Source: Terfezia claveryi (Eukaryota; Ascomycota; Pezizomycetes; Pezizales; Pezizaceae). From it: a stretch of 64,000 nucleotides of DNA. Made by a program: the position numbers and the translations under genes. The DNA lies in the NCBI GenBank assembly GCA_015179025.1, contig WHUX01000010.1, positions 372,001 to 436,000 on the forward strand, in the 5' to 3' direction. Of this stretch, positions 1 through 11,258 are shown in pieces (the stretch's first letter is position 1; every line of letters begins with the position of its first letter). The notes under the pieces were generated by a model that was not told where the DNA came from, did no database searches, and was given only the letters and a program-made list of their open reading frames with translations.

Positions 1-89
1 GTACTAGACATACTTCGAAATTCTGGGGCTCTTGCCAGAGGGTCGTTTGGGTATTAAGTGCTTTGCGTCTGGACAGTAAACACACAACC

Positions 90-3000
90 ATGCCGGAAAC
101 GCCAATGTCCAGTACCCCCATGGCTACAGGCGAGAAAGCCGATACCATATCTCCAGCCTTTCCTGCAGACCTAGAAACGCTGCTAGAGCTGACCACAAAT
201 GCTGCCGCCCGCTCGGTTGACTACCTCCTGGTACATGAGCAGAGTTTCAAGCTCATCGAACACCTCACAGAGTTCCATGCTGCCATCACTCAGGCGAGAG
301 AGCAGCTACGCCAGGTCACTAAGCATACTAGCATGAAAGCCCCAGCGGCCGAAACTCAGGAGGAGAAGAGTATGGAAGGCAAGGAAACCACAGGAGATAC
401 CGAGAACATGGAAACCACAGGAAGCACAGAGGGCAGGGAGAGCACGGAGAGCACGGAGAGCACGGAGAGCACAGAGAGTACAGAGAACACAGGGGATGCA
501 GAGGACACAGAGAGTGTAACTCCTGATGAGGAACTTGACCCGCCAGAGGGTGTTAACGCTGTGGGCGGGGACGCGAGTAGCGTGCAGCTATCGGATACCG
601 CGCTGCAGTTGTTTCTGGATAAGAAGGAGAAAGCTGCGCCATTATCTGGAATGTGGAGTCAGCTGTTTGTTATGACAATGGAGAAGAAACGAGGTGCAAA
701 TAATGCAGCGAGTGCATGTATGGATACTGGGCAGCCAGAGAACTGTGAGGTTTGTGTAAACGATACTCTCGATGCAGGGAAGCAACGAGGTGACGATAAG
801 CCGCGAGAAGAGAATGGAAAGCATCCAACGGTCCACTTTGAGGAACCTCTACCAACTCTGGTTAGGTTGATGGACCGGCTGGCTCCTGTCATCGTAGAGA
901 TAGGGTAGGTCTTCAAACTTTTCTGAGGTGGTCATAGAATGCACAATTATTTGACCCTGAACCAAGCCACCGGCTAACACTGCATCTATGTAGGCCGCAA
1001 TTGAAGGCCATGGCTGCCGTGGCAAAGGCTGAGGAGCAAGAGCTCAAAGAGAGCTCTGATACAATAACCTCAAAGCCTCTAGCAAAGTGGTGTACTTGTG
1101 GTGAGCATACAGAAGATGGCGATGACTCCTCTAGCACTAAGGACGATTCAGGTATAAAAAACCTTGACTACAAGATAATTCGCCGTACAGCCGCTAAATT
1201 GCTAATCCTCAATTTCTCAATACAGACGAGGAGGAGTCTACTGATCCCATGATCGACCATCTAAGAAAACAGTTCAAAATGTACAAAGACTTTACTACAC
1301 GTATAGCTGAAGATCCAGAACTGAGGAAAGACATTATTGAGACTATTGCCAGCAAAAGTGGGGGCATGTGAGTCACTTTTCCGATCGCTTCCCAGTCACG
1401 AAAAGAGTGCTAATCCTCGTAACCCTAATAGAGAGACAGTGGCCGACATTCACTTCGCGCGAGTGTCCCGCACACTCACTGTAAAGGGTGCACGGGAGGT
1501 CCTACTTGCCCTACCCTTGGGACCTGTGGATACTTATGCACTCGTGATGCGCGATATAGAAAAACACGAATCTCCAGACCGTGCACTCGCGAAGAAGGCT
1601 TTGATGTGGCTGACCAATGCCCTCCAGCCTCTCACGGTTACTGAATTTCTACATGTCCTGAACCCTGATCTATGTTACCATACATCCAAGGTCGGGAACT
1701 TCAAAGCGAAGGTCAAACGACTATGTGGGGCTCTTTTTGAACTCGGGCCGGGTGCAGATATTGTCTCCATAGCCCCTACGGTGAAACAATATCTCCAGAC
1801 TAATCACCCAGACTTATTCACTGATCCTCATTGGTCAATGGCTCACGATTGTATCCAATACTTCAATCTCCCTGAATTCGCTAAGGGATGTACGGAGTGG
1901 CCGCAGAAGAGGACTGACAAATTCCCATTTCTAGAGTATGCGGCGCATAACTGGGCTCGACACAGCCGTCGGGTGACTCCGGATAAGACTCAACAGATGA
2001 GAAAGGTCGTTCTAAAGTTTCTCTCCCAAGTAAAGAAGACGGCATCTGCCATCCAAGTGATTCAAGCAAAGGTGTGGGGCAGTAGTTGGGCATGGGCGAG
2101 TGATCAGTTGGGCTTTTTCAAGTCACAGGCTTCAAAGCGGATCTTAGTCGCGGCTTTTTTCGGACTCAATGACCTTGTTCTACAAGAGCTCAACATACGT
2201 GGGTCACAGATATGCAACTGCATCGACAGCCAGGGGCAGTCGCTGCTGTCTCTTGCTGCCGAAAGGGACAATTTGACCCTTGTGAGGACGCTCTTGTGCC
2301 GGAGTGACATTGCCGCTGATGCTAAGGACAAATGTGGCAGGACGCCGTTGCTATGGGCTGCGGCGAGTGGGGCTAGTGCTGAGTTGCTCAAATTACTCCT
2401 AGACAGAGCCGATGTCCACCCGAACACCAAGAACAAGATCGGCCAGACACCACTGTCATGGGCAGCTAGCGAGGGCCATGTTCATGGTGTAAAGCTACTT
2501 CTACAAAGAGTACCACCAGTGGATCCAAATAACAAAGAGGACGACGGATCGACACCTTTGGCACTGGCTGCCAAAAACGGCCATCTGGAGGTTGTCCGTC
2601 TTCTGCTCGAGAATCCTGAAACAAACCTGGAAAAGGCCGGCGCATTTGGACGGACTGTATTAGGATGGGCAGCAAAGCATGGACACGAAGAAGTAGTAAA
2701 ATTATTGCTTCAAAAGGGTGCAGCGTTCAACAGGTGTGATGATCTAGGCTTGACACCCCTAGCTCTTGCAGCAAAAAAAGGCCATCTGGCTGCTGTCAGG
2801 GCTCTCCTCACGGTGGATGGAATAGAAGTCGATTCAAGGGACAACGATGGAAATACCCCACTCCTCTTGGCTGCCAAAGCCGGTGAGAAGGAAGTGGTGG
2901 AAACATTACTCGCAATGCCAAATGTTGACCCCGATGCAAAAGATAATCTCGACCGTACGGCGTTGAAATGGGCTTGTAGAGAAAATTATTTTGATATTGC

Positions 3001-4663
3001 CTGCATGCTGCTGGAGACGGGGAAGGCCGACGTGAACTCTCGCGATAGATCTCAGGGAGAATATACGCCCCTGCACACTGCCGCTGATAGGGGCTACGTT
3101 AAGATTGTTGAACTGCTATTAGCGCAACCTAACATCCTGCCAGATCTCCCGGATATTCGAGCAAATACGCCTCTGCTGGAAACAGTTTGGAGGGGAAATG
3201 CCGAAATTGTGAAGTTGTTGTTGTCACGAAAAGATGTCGCTCCTGATAAGAAGGGGGACATGGAAAGAACCCCATTCACGTTGGCTGCCTCAAGGGGATG
3301 GGAAGAAATATTCAAAATGTTCCTTGCGAGGGCTCCGGAAGAGGTGGATATTAATGCAGTAGATATCTCCGGACAAAACGCGCTTTATCATGCATGCTTC
3401 AATGGGTCAAAAGAGATGGTTGAGCTCTTGCTTGCGCAGCCAAATATTGACGTCAGTGTGCGCGCACACGACACTGCAGGGGATACGGCGCTTGGGATTG
3501 CCGTGGAGTATTCCCACCCGGAAGTGGTGAAATTACTCTTAGCAAGAAACGACGTAGATCCGGATCTAGCGTATGGAAGGAACGTTCGCACTCCGCTGGG
3601 CTGGGCGGCATATAGTGGACATATAGAGATTGTCAATCTCCTTCTTAATACTGGAAAAGTCAATATAAATCACCAGGACGATGAGGGATGCTCCCCGCTT
3701 ATGTTGGCCATGAGAGGTAATGGCGGGCAGGAACTTACGAACAGAATTCTTGCATGCGAGGGGATTGATGTCACGCTGAAAGATTCTGAAAGTCGTGCGG
3801 CACTTTCATTCGCAGCGCAGTTGGGTCTTATGGAACCAGTCAAAGCACTCCTCGATCCATCGAGACCTTGGGCGGGGAAAGTAGATTTGGATGAGCGGGA
3901 TATCTTCCAGCGGACTCCGCTGTGGTGGGCCGCAAATTCAAACAGACTATCCATGGTTAAATTTCTCCTTGAGACGGGGAAGGTCACGGTAGATGCGCAG
4001 GATAACCATGGGACGACTCCACTTTGTATTGCGGCGTGGAATGGGTATATTGAAATTGTGGATTTGTTGCTTTGGCATCCCGGCGTTGACCCTTCGATCA
4101 AGGATAATGACGGGGACACTGTGCTTGCTTGCGCGGCGGGTTCGGGGAAGGAGAATGCTCTTAGGTCGCTGTTGACTCATCCGCTTGTGGACCCAGAGGA
4201 ACGGAATATCCTTGGCCGAACTGCTTTTTCATCGGCGGCGGGCTCGGGGTTTGCACATATCCTCCCTATCTTACTCGAATACCGGGGGGTTCCCCCGCTT
4301 ATGAACCCGGATGTGCAATATGTAGATCCGGAGACGAGGGATATTTCCGGGCAGACACCGTTCTCGATTGCCTGTGCTAATGGCAGGGTGGAAGTCATCA
4401 AGAGGTTGTTGGAGATGGAGGGAAGGAATAAGATTGATCCGAATTCGAGATGTGATTCGGGGAGGACGCCGCTGAGTTATGCGGCGGAGCATTCGAGGTA
4501 TGACGTTGTGAGGATTCTACTAGGACGGGAGGATGTAGATTATTTTATCAAGGATAATGATGGGCATACGCCGAGGTGGTGGTCGAAAAGGCTGGGCGTG
4601 CCGGTTAACCATTCATTTCTGGTGAAGGGTTTTTTTGATCATTGGAAGCCGGGGCATCCATAA
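90..4663 (+). CDS. Ankyrin-repeat protein with degenerate STAND-type N-terminal module
   Basis: Four exons read in one frame: 90-904, 994-1151, 1226-1367 and 1432-4663, giving 1448 aa. The ATG at 90 is the first in frame and follows CACAACC; the frame is open a little further upstream, so an earlier exon is possible. Residues 1-370 are a helical start followed by a low-complexity Ser/Thr/Glu tract. About residues 340-460 (ELRKDIIETIASKSGG, then VADIHFARV and the LLALPLGPVDTYALV stretch) resemble the segment that follows the NACHT ATPase in fungal NLR-like proteins, but no P-loop or Walker B was found. From about residue 610 to the end there are roughly 24 ankyrin repeats (TPLxxAAxxGHxxVVxLLL). 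Such proteins are thought to bind partners through the repeats, often in heterokaryon or stress recognition; the role here is inferred only. Ankyrin identity is certain, the exon 1 link fairly sure. Confidence 0.85.
438..495 (+). repeat. 9-bp coding minisatellite (GAGAGCACG-like units)
   Basis: About six near-identical 9-bp units encode a Ser-Thr-Glu repeat inside exon 1 of the ankyrin gene. The period is a multiple of three, so unit gain or loss would not shift the frame. Later units drift (ACAGAGAGT, ACAGAGAAC). Confidence 0.85.
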
Positions 4664-5655
4664 ATGGGCGAGTGAGGTCGGTTATAGTGAAGAGGATGTG
4701 GGAGATACTTATTTATTGGAATTTGTGCTTTGTTGTCTCCTTTTTATGATGGTTTGATACTTTTTCTCGGGGACGAAAGAGTGGATAACATGTAGTAGAA
4801 CATGTATCCCAAGGACCGACCAACATACCTGAGGGGTGCGGTGGGGTGAGTTTGGGGGTTGGGGGTTGGCGTCCTATATGTAGATACAGTTATGGGTTTG
4901 ATGGACGTTTCATTGTGTTTTTTTTTTGTTTGAATTACTATCTTCGTATTTCGTGTTTGCTTGGGTTAGGACGAATCATCGGATTCAAATATGAAATTAT
5001 AAAAGTATTGACGAAGTGTTTGTAAGATTGGATTGCATTGAAAGGGGGGCGGGGGGAGGGGTGGAAATTGAAATTGAATGTGAACGTGAATGTATTTATT
5101 TTGTAGTATGAAAATAAATAGACGGGTTATTCTACATATATTGGGTTGGTTAGTTGATTTCGGAGAAAGTTGAGTATCAGAGATTTACAGTAAGTAGGAA
5201 TAGGCAAGAATCCTAGATTTGTTTACTTATCTTGGATAACTGAGTCCACCCCACCCAAAACTCTCACACAGAGACAAAAACTCTCACACAGAGACACAAT
5301 CCAAACAGGTTGTATGGGACCTTATTTATTTTTTTTATTTTTAATACAGATACCTCAAGCGCTCTCATCAATCCCATGATCTATCAAAAATCTAAAGTCA
5401 TCTGCACTACTACTCCTAAGAACCCCATAACCCCATACATTAACCCTCCCATCCAGTCCTAAAAAAACAAAATAAAAACAAATATAACAAAACAGTATGC
5501 CCAAAAAAAAAAGAGAAAGAAAGAAAGAAAAGAAAGAACTGAAGCCCAAAATATCAAAACATAAAGTCCCCACTAACGCCAAAGTCCCCATATCCTCCCA
5601 AATAAACGAAGAGACAGTTCCGACACTCACCCCAACCAAATCATATAGAGTACAC
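4664..5655. other. Intergenic, convergent 3' ends
   Basis: Between the ankyrin gene (+) and the MATE gene (-), whose 3' ends face each other. It is G/T-rich near 4800-5100, then A-rich with T and A runs. A 20-bp tandem duplication lies at 5261-5300. Short open frames at 5355-5820 are low-complexity Lys/Glu or Phe runs and look non-coding. Confidence 0.6.
5261..5300. repeat. Tandem duplication of a 20-bp unit
   Basis: The unit starting CTCTCACACAGAGACA occurs twice head to tail (5261-5280 and 5281-5300), differing only in the last bases. It lies downstream of both flanking genes. Confidence 0.85.
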
Positions 5656-7483
5656 CTATACCTTCAACATCCCCCTCCTCATTGCCCACCACCACCCCAC
5701 AGCCCACAGCGCCGTGACGGTACCCATCCAAACCACTCCTCCACCAAAAATCAACCCATGCCACCCCCACCCCGTCTCCTCATTCAACACAACCCTACTC
5801 ACCGCTATTGCCCATGGTAAGTCCCACAGCGCTACAGTCATCAAACTCTTATACATGTACATACGCGGTTTCGTCGCCAGTAAGATTGTAGAAATCTGCG
5901 TAGCCGCACCGTAAATGACGTAGCACCAATCAATCGTTCTCCAGAAATGCGTTACGAGGTCCGAAACTGCATCGGAGCGGGAGATGAAGTACGCGTAAGG
6001 GCGAATGAAGTACATGCTTAGGAGGAGAGAAATGGGGACCTCGATAGCAAGGACAAAGAGGGCGGACGCTATGGCGGGCCGGGTAATGTCTGTCGGTGGT
6101 GGAGGAACAGGTATTAACAGGTGCTCAAGGCTCCTAGTGTGTGAATTATTTGGATAGGAAGGGCACATACACTTCAAATCTTTAGTACTAGCCTTTAACT
6201 TCTGTCCCATCCCTGCTCCAACTGCACTCCTCCACGCCCCCCACCTATGGCCTACAAACGTTCCCGAGCTCGCCTCAAGCGCATACACGGGAACCATAAC
6301 CACTCCCCAGCGTATGGTATTGAACACCCCCCAAGCAGTCGCATACGTCAAACCAGTTTTCACCACTCCCACTACCAACCACAAATAGATCGAATTCCGG
6401 AACCCACTCTCTAACATGGTGAATACCCCAGGACGAGCCAATATCACTAGCGAAGCCCATGTTGGCATTAAATTCGCTTTCTTGCCATTGGTACTAATAT
6501 CCTCAAGTTCATGATGCCGTTCGGGACTATGTGAAGCCATAGCCTGTCTAGACCGTTCTGTTGCGATAAGACGGCGGCACTTGATGAAGTATAGTGCAAG
6601 CCCACATGTCCCCGCGCATAGCTCACAAAAGAACCGTATCTCAGCTTGGGTATTAACAGTCGGCATGAACCACCCCTTTCCAAGCCTCCAATGTGACAAG
6701 ATGAGTACATCCAGCAAAAGATTTCCACTGATCTTCACCATGTTGATTATCAATGGGATATCGGGTTGATCAAGACACCTCGTAGAAGTTGCTACAGCAA
6801 CCTCAATTGCATACATTAAGGCAGAACAACTCGCAATCCGGATATATGTTAATGAGGCACTGCGGACCGGGGGCGGGATGAACACGTCGGCAAAGGTTTT
6901 TGCGAAAATGAAGAAGGAGAGGGCTAAAGCGAGGCCGCAGGTGGCTTGGAAGACAATGAGGGTGTTCGAAAGTTGGATACGGGAGGATATAGAGCGGGAG
7001 GATTTGTCGGCGATTATGAGGTAGGAGACTTTCGGGAGGCCTTCATTGAGGACTTCAACGAAAACGTGCATGTAACTATGAACGTTTATCACCACACTAT
7101 CAGCTCATAGTCCAAGGAAGCACAGTCTTGGGCATTTGAATATGAATACAGATGCTCTTCCCTCCTACACAAGGTACATACACATAAATATCGGTCGCCA
7201 CGACCATTTTCGAATCCAGCTGGCTCACCCACAACTTCGCCATAGTCATATAAATCGCTGGTAGCAAAAATGTGAATATATTAAACAGCACCGAACCCGT
7301 AAATCTCTCTCTACTCCACCAAGGTAGTAACTCTTCTAGGACAACTTCAGCTCCAGCTCCGGATACATTTCCATTTAGTAATCCCTCCGTAGCGTCTCCC
7401 TCGGGCTGCAGTCTATATCTTGATCGAGACAGTGGGGAGGAGAGAAAGTTGAATATTCGATCCGCATCTTTTCGAGTCAGCAT
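5656..7483 (-). CDS. MATE-family multidrug/toxin extrusion-type transporter
   Basis: Minus-strand exons 7483-7182, 7075-6171 and 6089-5656 encode 546 aa. The 106-nt first intron (donor GTATGT) joins DIYVY to MHVFVEV. The second intron is 81 nt and free of stops, so the frame also reads through it; splicing is preferred because the retained piece is a Cys/Pro/His-rich insert in a membrane protein. About twelve hydrophobic segments and an overall MATE-like pattern support a polytopic transporter, which in this family exports drugs or metabolites using H+ or Na+. The start is uncertain: a Ser/Thr-rich frame continues upstream to about 7680 but is offset by one base at a run of six G (7506-7511, plus strand). 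An upstream first exon or a homopolymer error would extend the N terminus. Confidence 0.75.
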
Positions 7484-9306
7484 TGTGGACTCGCCGCGGG
7501 AGAAAGGGGGGTTGATGTTGGAGTCGAAGTTTCTCTTCCCAGCGTTGGTGAGGACGAGGAAGCGTGAGTTCGACGACTGGAGCCCTTTTGGGTTATGGTG
7601 TGTAAGTCTCTGGGGCTAGATATCGAGCTCGATGTCGTCTCCTCCTCTCCCGCTTCAGTTAACCCCCTGTAATTTACCAACCAATATTAATTTCACGGAG
7701 CATGTGCAATATATCTCAATCATGGTCCGCCCGCACGTCACCCCACCGACAGACACTGATAACTCTACTTAGTAAGGTGACAGTCATCGACATATCTCGT
7801 GCATGCATTTGCCGATCAGAATGGAGGCATGGTTCATGCAAGTGCCAGTGACCAGGGCCATGGCTGAGATGTGTTTCAACGTGCTGGAACTGACTCATTG
7901 GAAGTCATTCATCCCCATCGGCACTCATATAAAGGTAGGCTCGGTTCCTACTTCAAGATATTTGGCTGTGTATGCTGTACGTATGATAGTATGTGAACCA
8001 CCATTGGTAGTCAGGGGTAAGCTGACTTTAAGAAACAGCTGATGTCAATGTTGACTGAGGGGTTTCAGCAGCTCGATCTAGCACCCATAGGTGTGCTTCA
8101 TCAAGGTCGCGAAAAAAACCATTAATCAAGGTATTGAAAGCTTCCTTTGTAAATGTCATGAATATATGACTGGCTACCAGTCCATTGCGGGACGAAGAAA
8201 AAAATGAAAAACATTACTTGTAACTGACATCTGTCACACAACCCTTGTTCAATCGATTTCATTCGATGGGTATCACTGCCTGCCGTGCGGATTTGCAGCT
8301 GTTGATCAACTTGAGCGATCAAGCTATCATGACATAGAATACATTAGCCTGATTTCAAACTTGATCCTCATGTGTTGGATGATCTGAACACGATATCGAC
8401 TTGACTTGTAGGTACGGTCTATTGGGGGGAACTGCAAGAGCATCATCGCAATACGGAGCATGCCACTAGTACCTCTGCCAAGCTTGTTAGCCTGGTTGCA
8501 CCCGGTCCCTGTTGTACCTTATTGTCAGGCGGGCACTGCTCCTGACTGCACCTATTAGATGCGAGGCACATGTTTTAATAAAATGTCTCACTCCTTTCTC
8601 AGGTCCCCAAAGCTCATGCACATTTACCGTAGTTACTTCAAGATAACAGCCTCTGGGTGTGCACAACTGTCTGCCTCCCCTCTATTGTTTCGAAAGCCAA
8701 TTATCTAGCATTAGAACCACCAGCAAAATATCATAGCCAGTAAGTAAGTACAGATAGTTATAACTCAGCAAGTACAACTGTAAACCAAAAGCACTTTCCT
8801 TGAGACATCAACTAGGTATGAAGTTACCCACAATTACTTTAACCCCTTAAGGTATCAACACAATCTCATTTATCAAAAAAAAAAAAAAAAAAAAGTCACT
8901 CCCCTCGTGAACTACCGTATTAAACAACCCCAAAAACAGCAGAGCAGGTAACATTATTATCGGTGCAGAACTGAAACAGAACATATGGACATAACCCCCC
9001 ACTTTTCCAAAATTCAATGAAATACCCTGATCTCGTGTCCCCCTCATTTGTGTTTCTGTGTCTCAGATTGCTCTCTCTCTCATGCCCACACCTTATCTAG
9101 ATCCACCTAGCACAAGCGTAGAGATCTAGGTACGTACAAGTCATCTATTTCTTTGGGCAGGGACTGGATTGGGAATACATTTAGATATGCAATATACAAG
9201 TTACACAGATATAACATACAGTAAATATAGGTACCTTAGTGAGAGTTACATGAAAAGAATATTCCCTGACCTGTCTATCCTAGGTACGGCTTGTCATATA
9301 CATATA
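7484..9306. other. Gene-poor AT-rich spacer
   Basis: Upstream of the MATE gene. A Ser-rich open stretch at 7484-7680 may belong to that gene's 5' end. The rest has only short unrelated frames, an A run at 8876-8894 and no recognisable product. Confidence 0.5.
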
Positions 9307-10407
9307 TGTACTGGGCCGCTCGTGGGCCGCGGGCGGCTCGTCTCATAGCCTTAGGCTCCACCAAAAAAAAAAAAAAAAAACTCACTATGCCCCTCGCGGC
9401 CAATGTATTTAATTACTGGATTTGGTACATAATGTACTTGAATTAATAACAATATACCTAACTAGACATATATCAAAATATATACAAACTAAGGCTATCA
9501 TTGAGCCCTGCGTAGGTGGTATCGGCCAGAAACTGGCCTGGGAGCTGTGGACGTGTGACAGCTGCATCTAGCTCTGGGTCGATTGGGATTCTCCTCCGGG
9601 TCATCCCTGGGTCAATCGGGTTATTATCTAAGTTTATGTTCGTTCAGAGCTGGGAGGATCATGATGTGCAAGTACTTTGGTATGACAATAAGTGTGGCAT
9701 TTCAAGTCAGTTTTGTAGCATCCGCAGGGACGATTGGCACAGGACTTTCATGAGAACTAAAACACGAGTTGTTGTAGATGCCATGCTGAGCAGTATCGGC
9801 TAAGGTGATTTATTGTAATTTTGTCGGGTAGCAGAGTATCCGCAATTTCATCTTCCAAGCCCATAAGATTAATTGCTGGCTGAAGGTCTTTGGTTGGATA
9901 AAGGTAAACAAGTACACCTACTAATGGCGTTCAGGCTGTGGTTTTGCAATAACTTCTGCATTTAACCTTTTATTATCGGTTTTGGCCACTGACCCGCAAT
10001 AAATAATAACAAATGTTTTTTTTTTTTTTCCCCTAACCTCCATAAGAAATTGTACAATTGCATATTAGAGATCACATTGAAGAGTTTGTTAGGTATGTAC
10101 AAAGAACTCAAGCGCTCTCTTCCAGTATTCATTCTCTACCACCAAAGATTTTCATCTTCATTCCAAATAAAACTCGGAGAAGTAAGGTTAGAAAGGTAAA
10201 TAAACCCAGTTAGGGCAGGTGTTGTGATGTTCTGATATTTGAGGAATGAATTACGGTGCTCAGCATCGACAAACTGCACCCACCCCACCCCAGATCAATA
10301 TCTTATGTCGGACCTATCATCTCACATCCGATTAATTTACCGGATTCAGTAATGCCCTGCCCGCCAGGGGCATAGTTGGGTATGCCGTCCGCGAGTGGCT
10401 CAGAACA
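9307..10407. mobile_element. Non-autonomous TIR element, Ginger-like (copy A)
   Basis: The left end reads TGTACTGGGCCGCTCG and the right end, reverse complemented, TGTTCTGAGCCACTCG. Inside the left end, 9397-9480 (CTATGCCCCTCGCGG followed by an AT-rich tract with AATTACTG and GTACTTGAATTAATA) closely matches the left end of copy B at 15599-15681. The right end also carries the inverted CTATGCCCCT box. Flanks are TATA on the left and TATG on the right, so a 4-bp target duplication is only partly kept. An A run (about 9363-9380) interrupts the left terminus. The centre (9490-10360) shows no integrase and no convincing gene. Ends of form TGT...ACA with a 4-bp duplication are typical of the Ginger superfamily; assignment rests on copy B. 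Confidence 0.6.
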
Positions 10408-11258
10408 TATGCGTATATCAATATAACAATGGACGATGCATGTATTGCACTTCATACTCCACATATAAGGTACTCATATATGACACCATCACCCCTCCAC
10501 CGTTCGGTAGACTTTTGCAAACGACTAGTGACACTACTTACATAACTTAGTAGTTATATTACGTTTCAAAACTGGAAACATCTGATGTGTAGCGCATACA
10601 TTGATCAATATCGTTGGTACAGTGCCTTACATGCACTTGCATTTGCTCAGCTCGCTAAATACAAGTAATGGCAGCATTCCATGGGTGAGATTCTTGTCCA
10701 TTCATGATCACGTCGATCAACGTCCTACATATATTTTTAAGGTATAATGATATTGTACAGTATCCGATCCAGCTCACCCAAACGAAGGAACAGTGACCAT
10801 GACAGAAAAGAGGTGAACCAAAAGCCCTAACAACTCCACTTCTAACTCCAACCAAATAACAGCACAAATCGCAGAGCGAAAGAAGAAGGAGAAATACATG
10901 AAAAACATAGTGGTGTATAGCAGCCCTACTGCTAATTCCTTCTGAATAGCAAACCAAAGTAGGAAAAATGTGTATGTATAGGTGAGTTATGGGTATATAT
11001 ATGTACCAGGACCTCCATAATTTTAGGGGATCCATCCAATATTTACAAGATAAGTTTAAGCAGGACAATCCCTCCATCAAGTTGGAAAAGCTATGGAGAG
11101 GGTCTGGGCTAGAAAGTTTTGAGATGCTTATTGCAGATTTCATACGCTCCATCTTCCTTTTAAAGAGAAGCAGCGAAAGGAAGGATGAAAGAGGGAAAAT
11201 CAGCAATCGTAGGTGAGCGCTGGGTCTGAAATCTGCGTGGAGTAGACTGGTGATACTA
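10408..11258. other. Spacer downstream of the PTH11-like gene
   Basis: AT-rich, with a 183-codon open frame on the minus strand (11206-10655) that has hydrophobic runs but no recognisable domain and could be chance. It lies just 3' of the receptor gene. Confidence 0.4.

Noticed and set aside
438..495. CRISPR-like or regulatory repeat array
   Set aside because: It is a contiguous 9-bp coding minisatellite in a eukaryotic gene with no spacers.
5497..5820. 107-codon Lys-rich frame near the MATE 3' end
   Set aside because: Starts in an A/G run and then reads antisense to the MATE C-terminal exon.
9516..9803. 95-codon frame inside TIR element A as a possible transposase
   Set aside because: No DDE, zinc-finger or other transposase motif; length and composition fit chance.
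10655..11206. 183-codon open frame on the minus strand
   Set aside because: Composition follows the AT-rich background, no domain or intron structure is seen, and it lies beside a transposon relic; kept only as a note.
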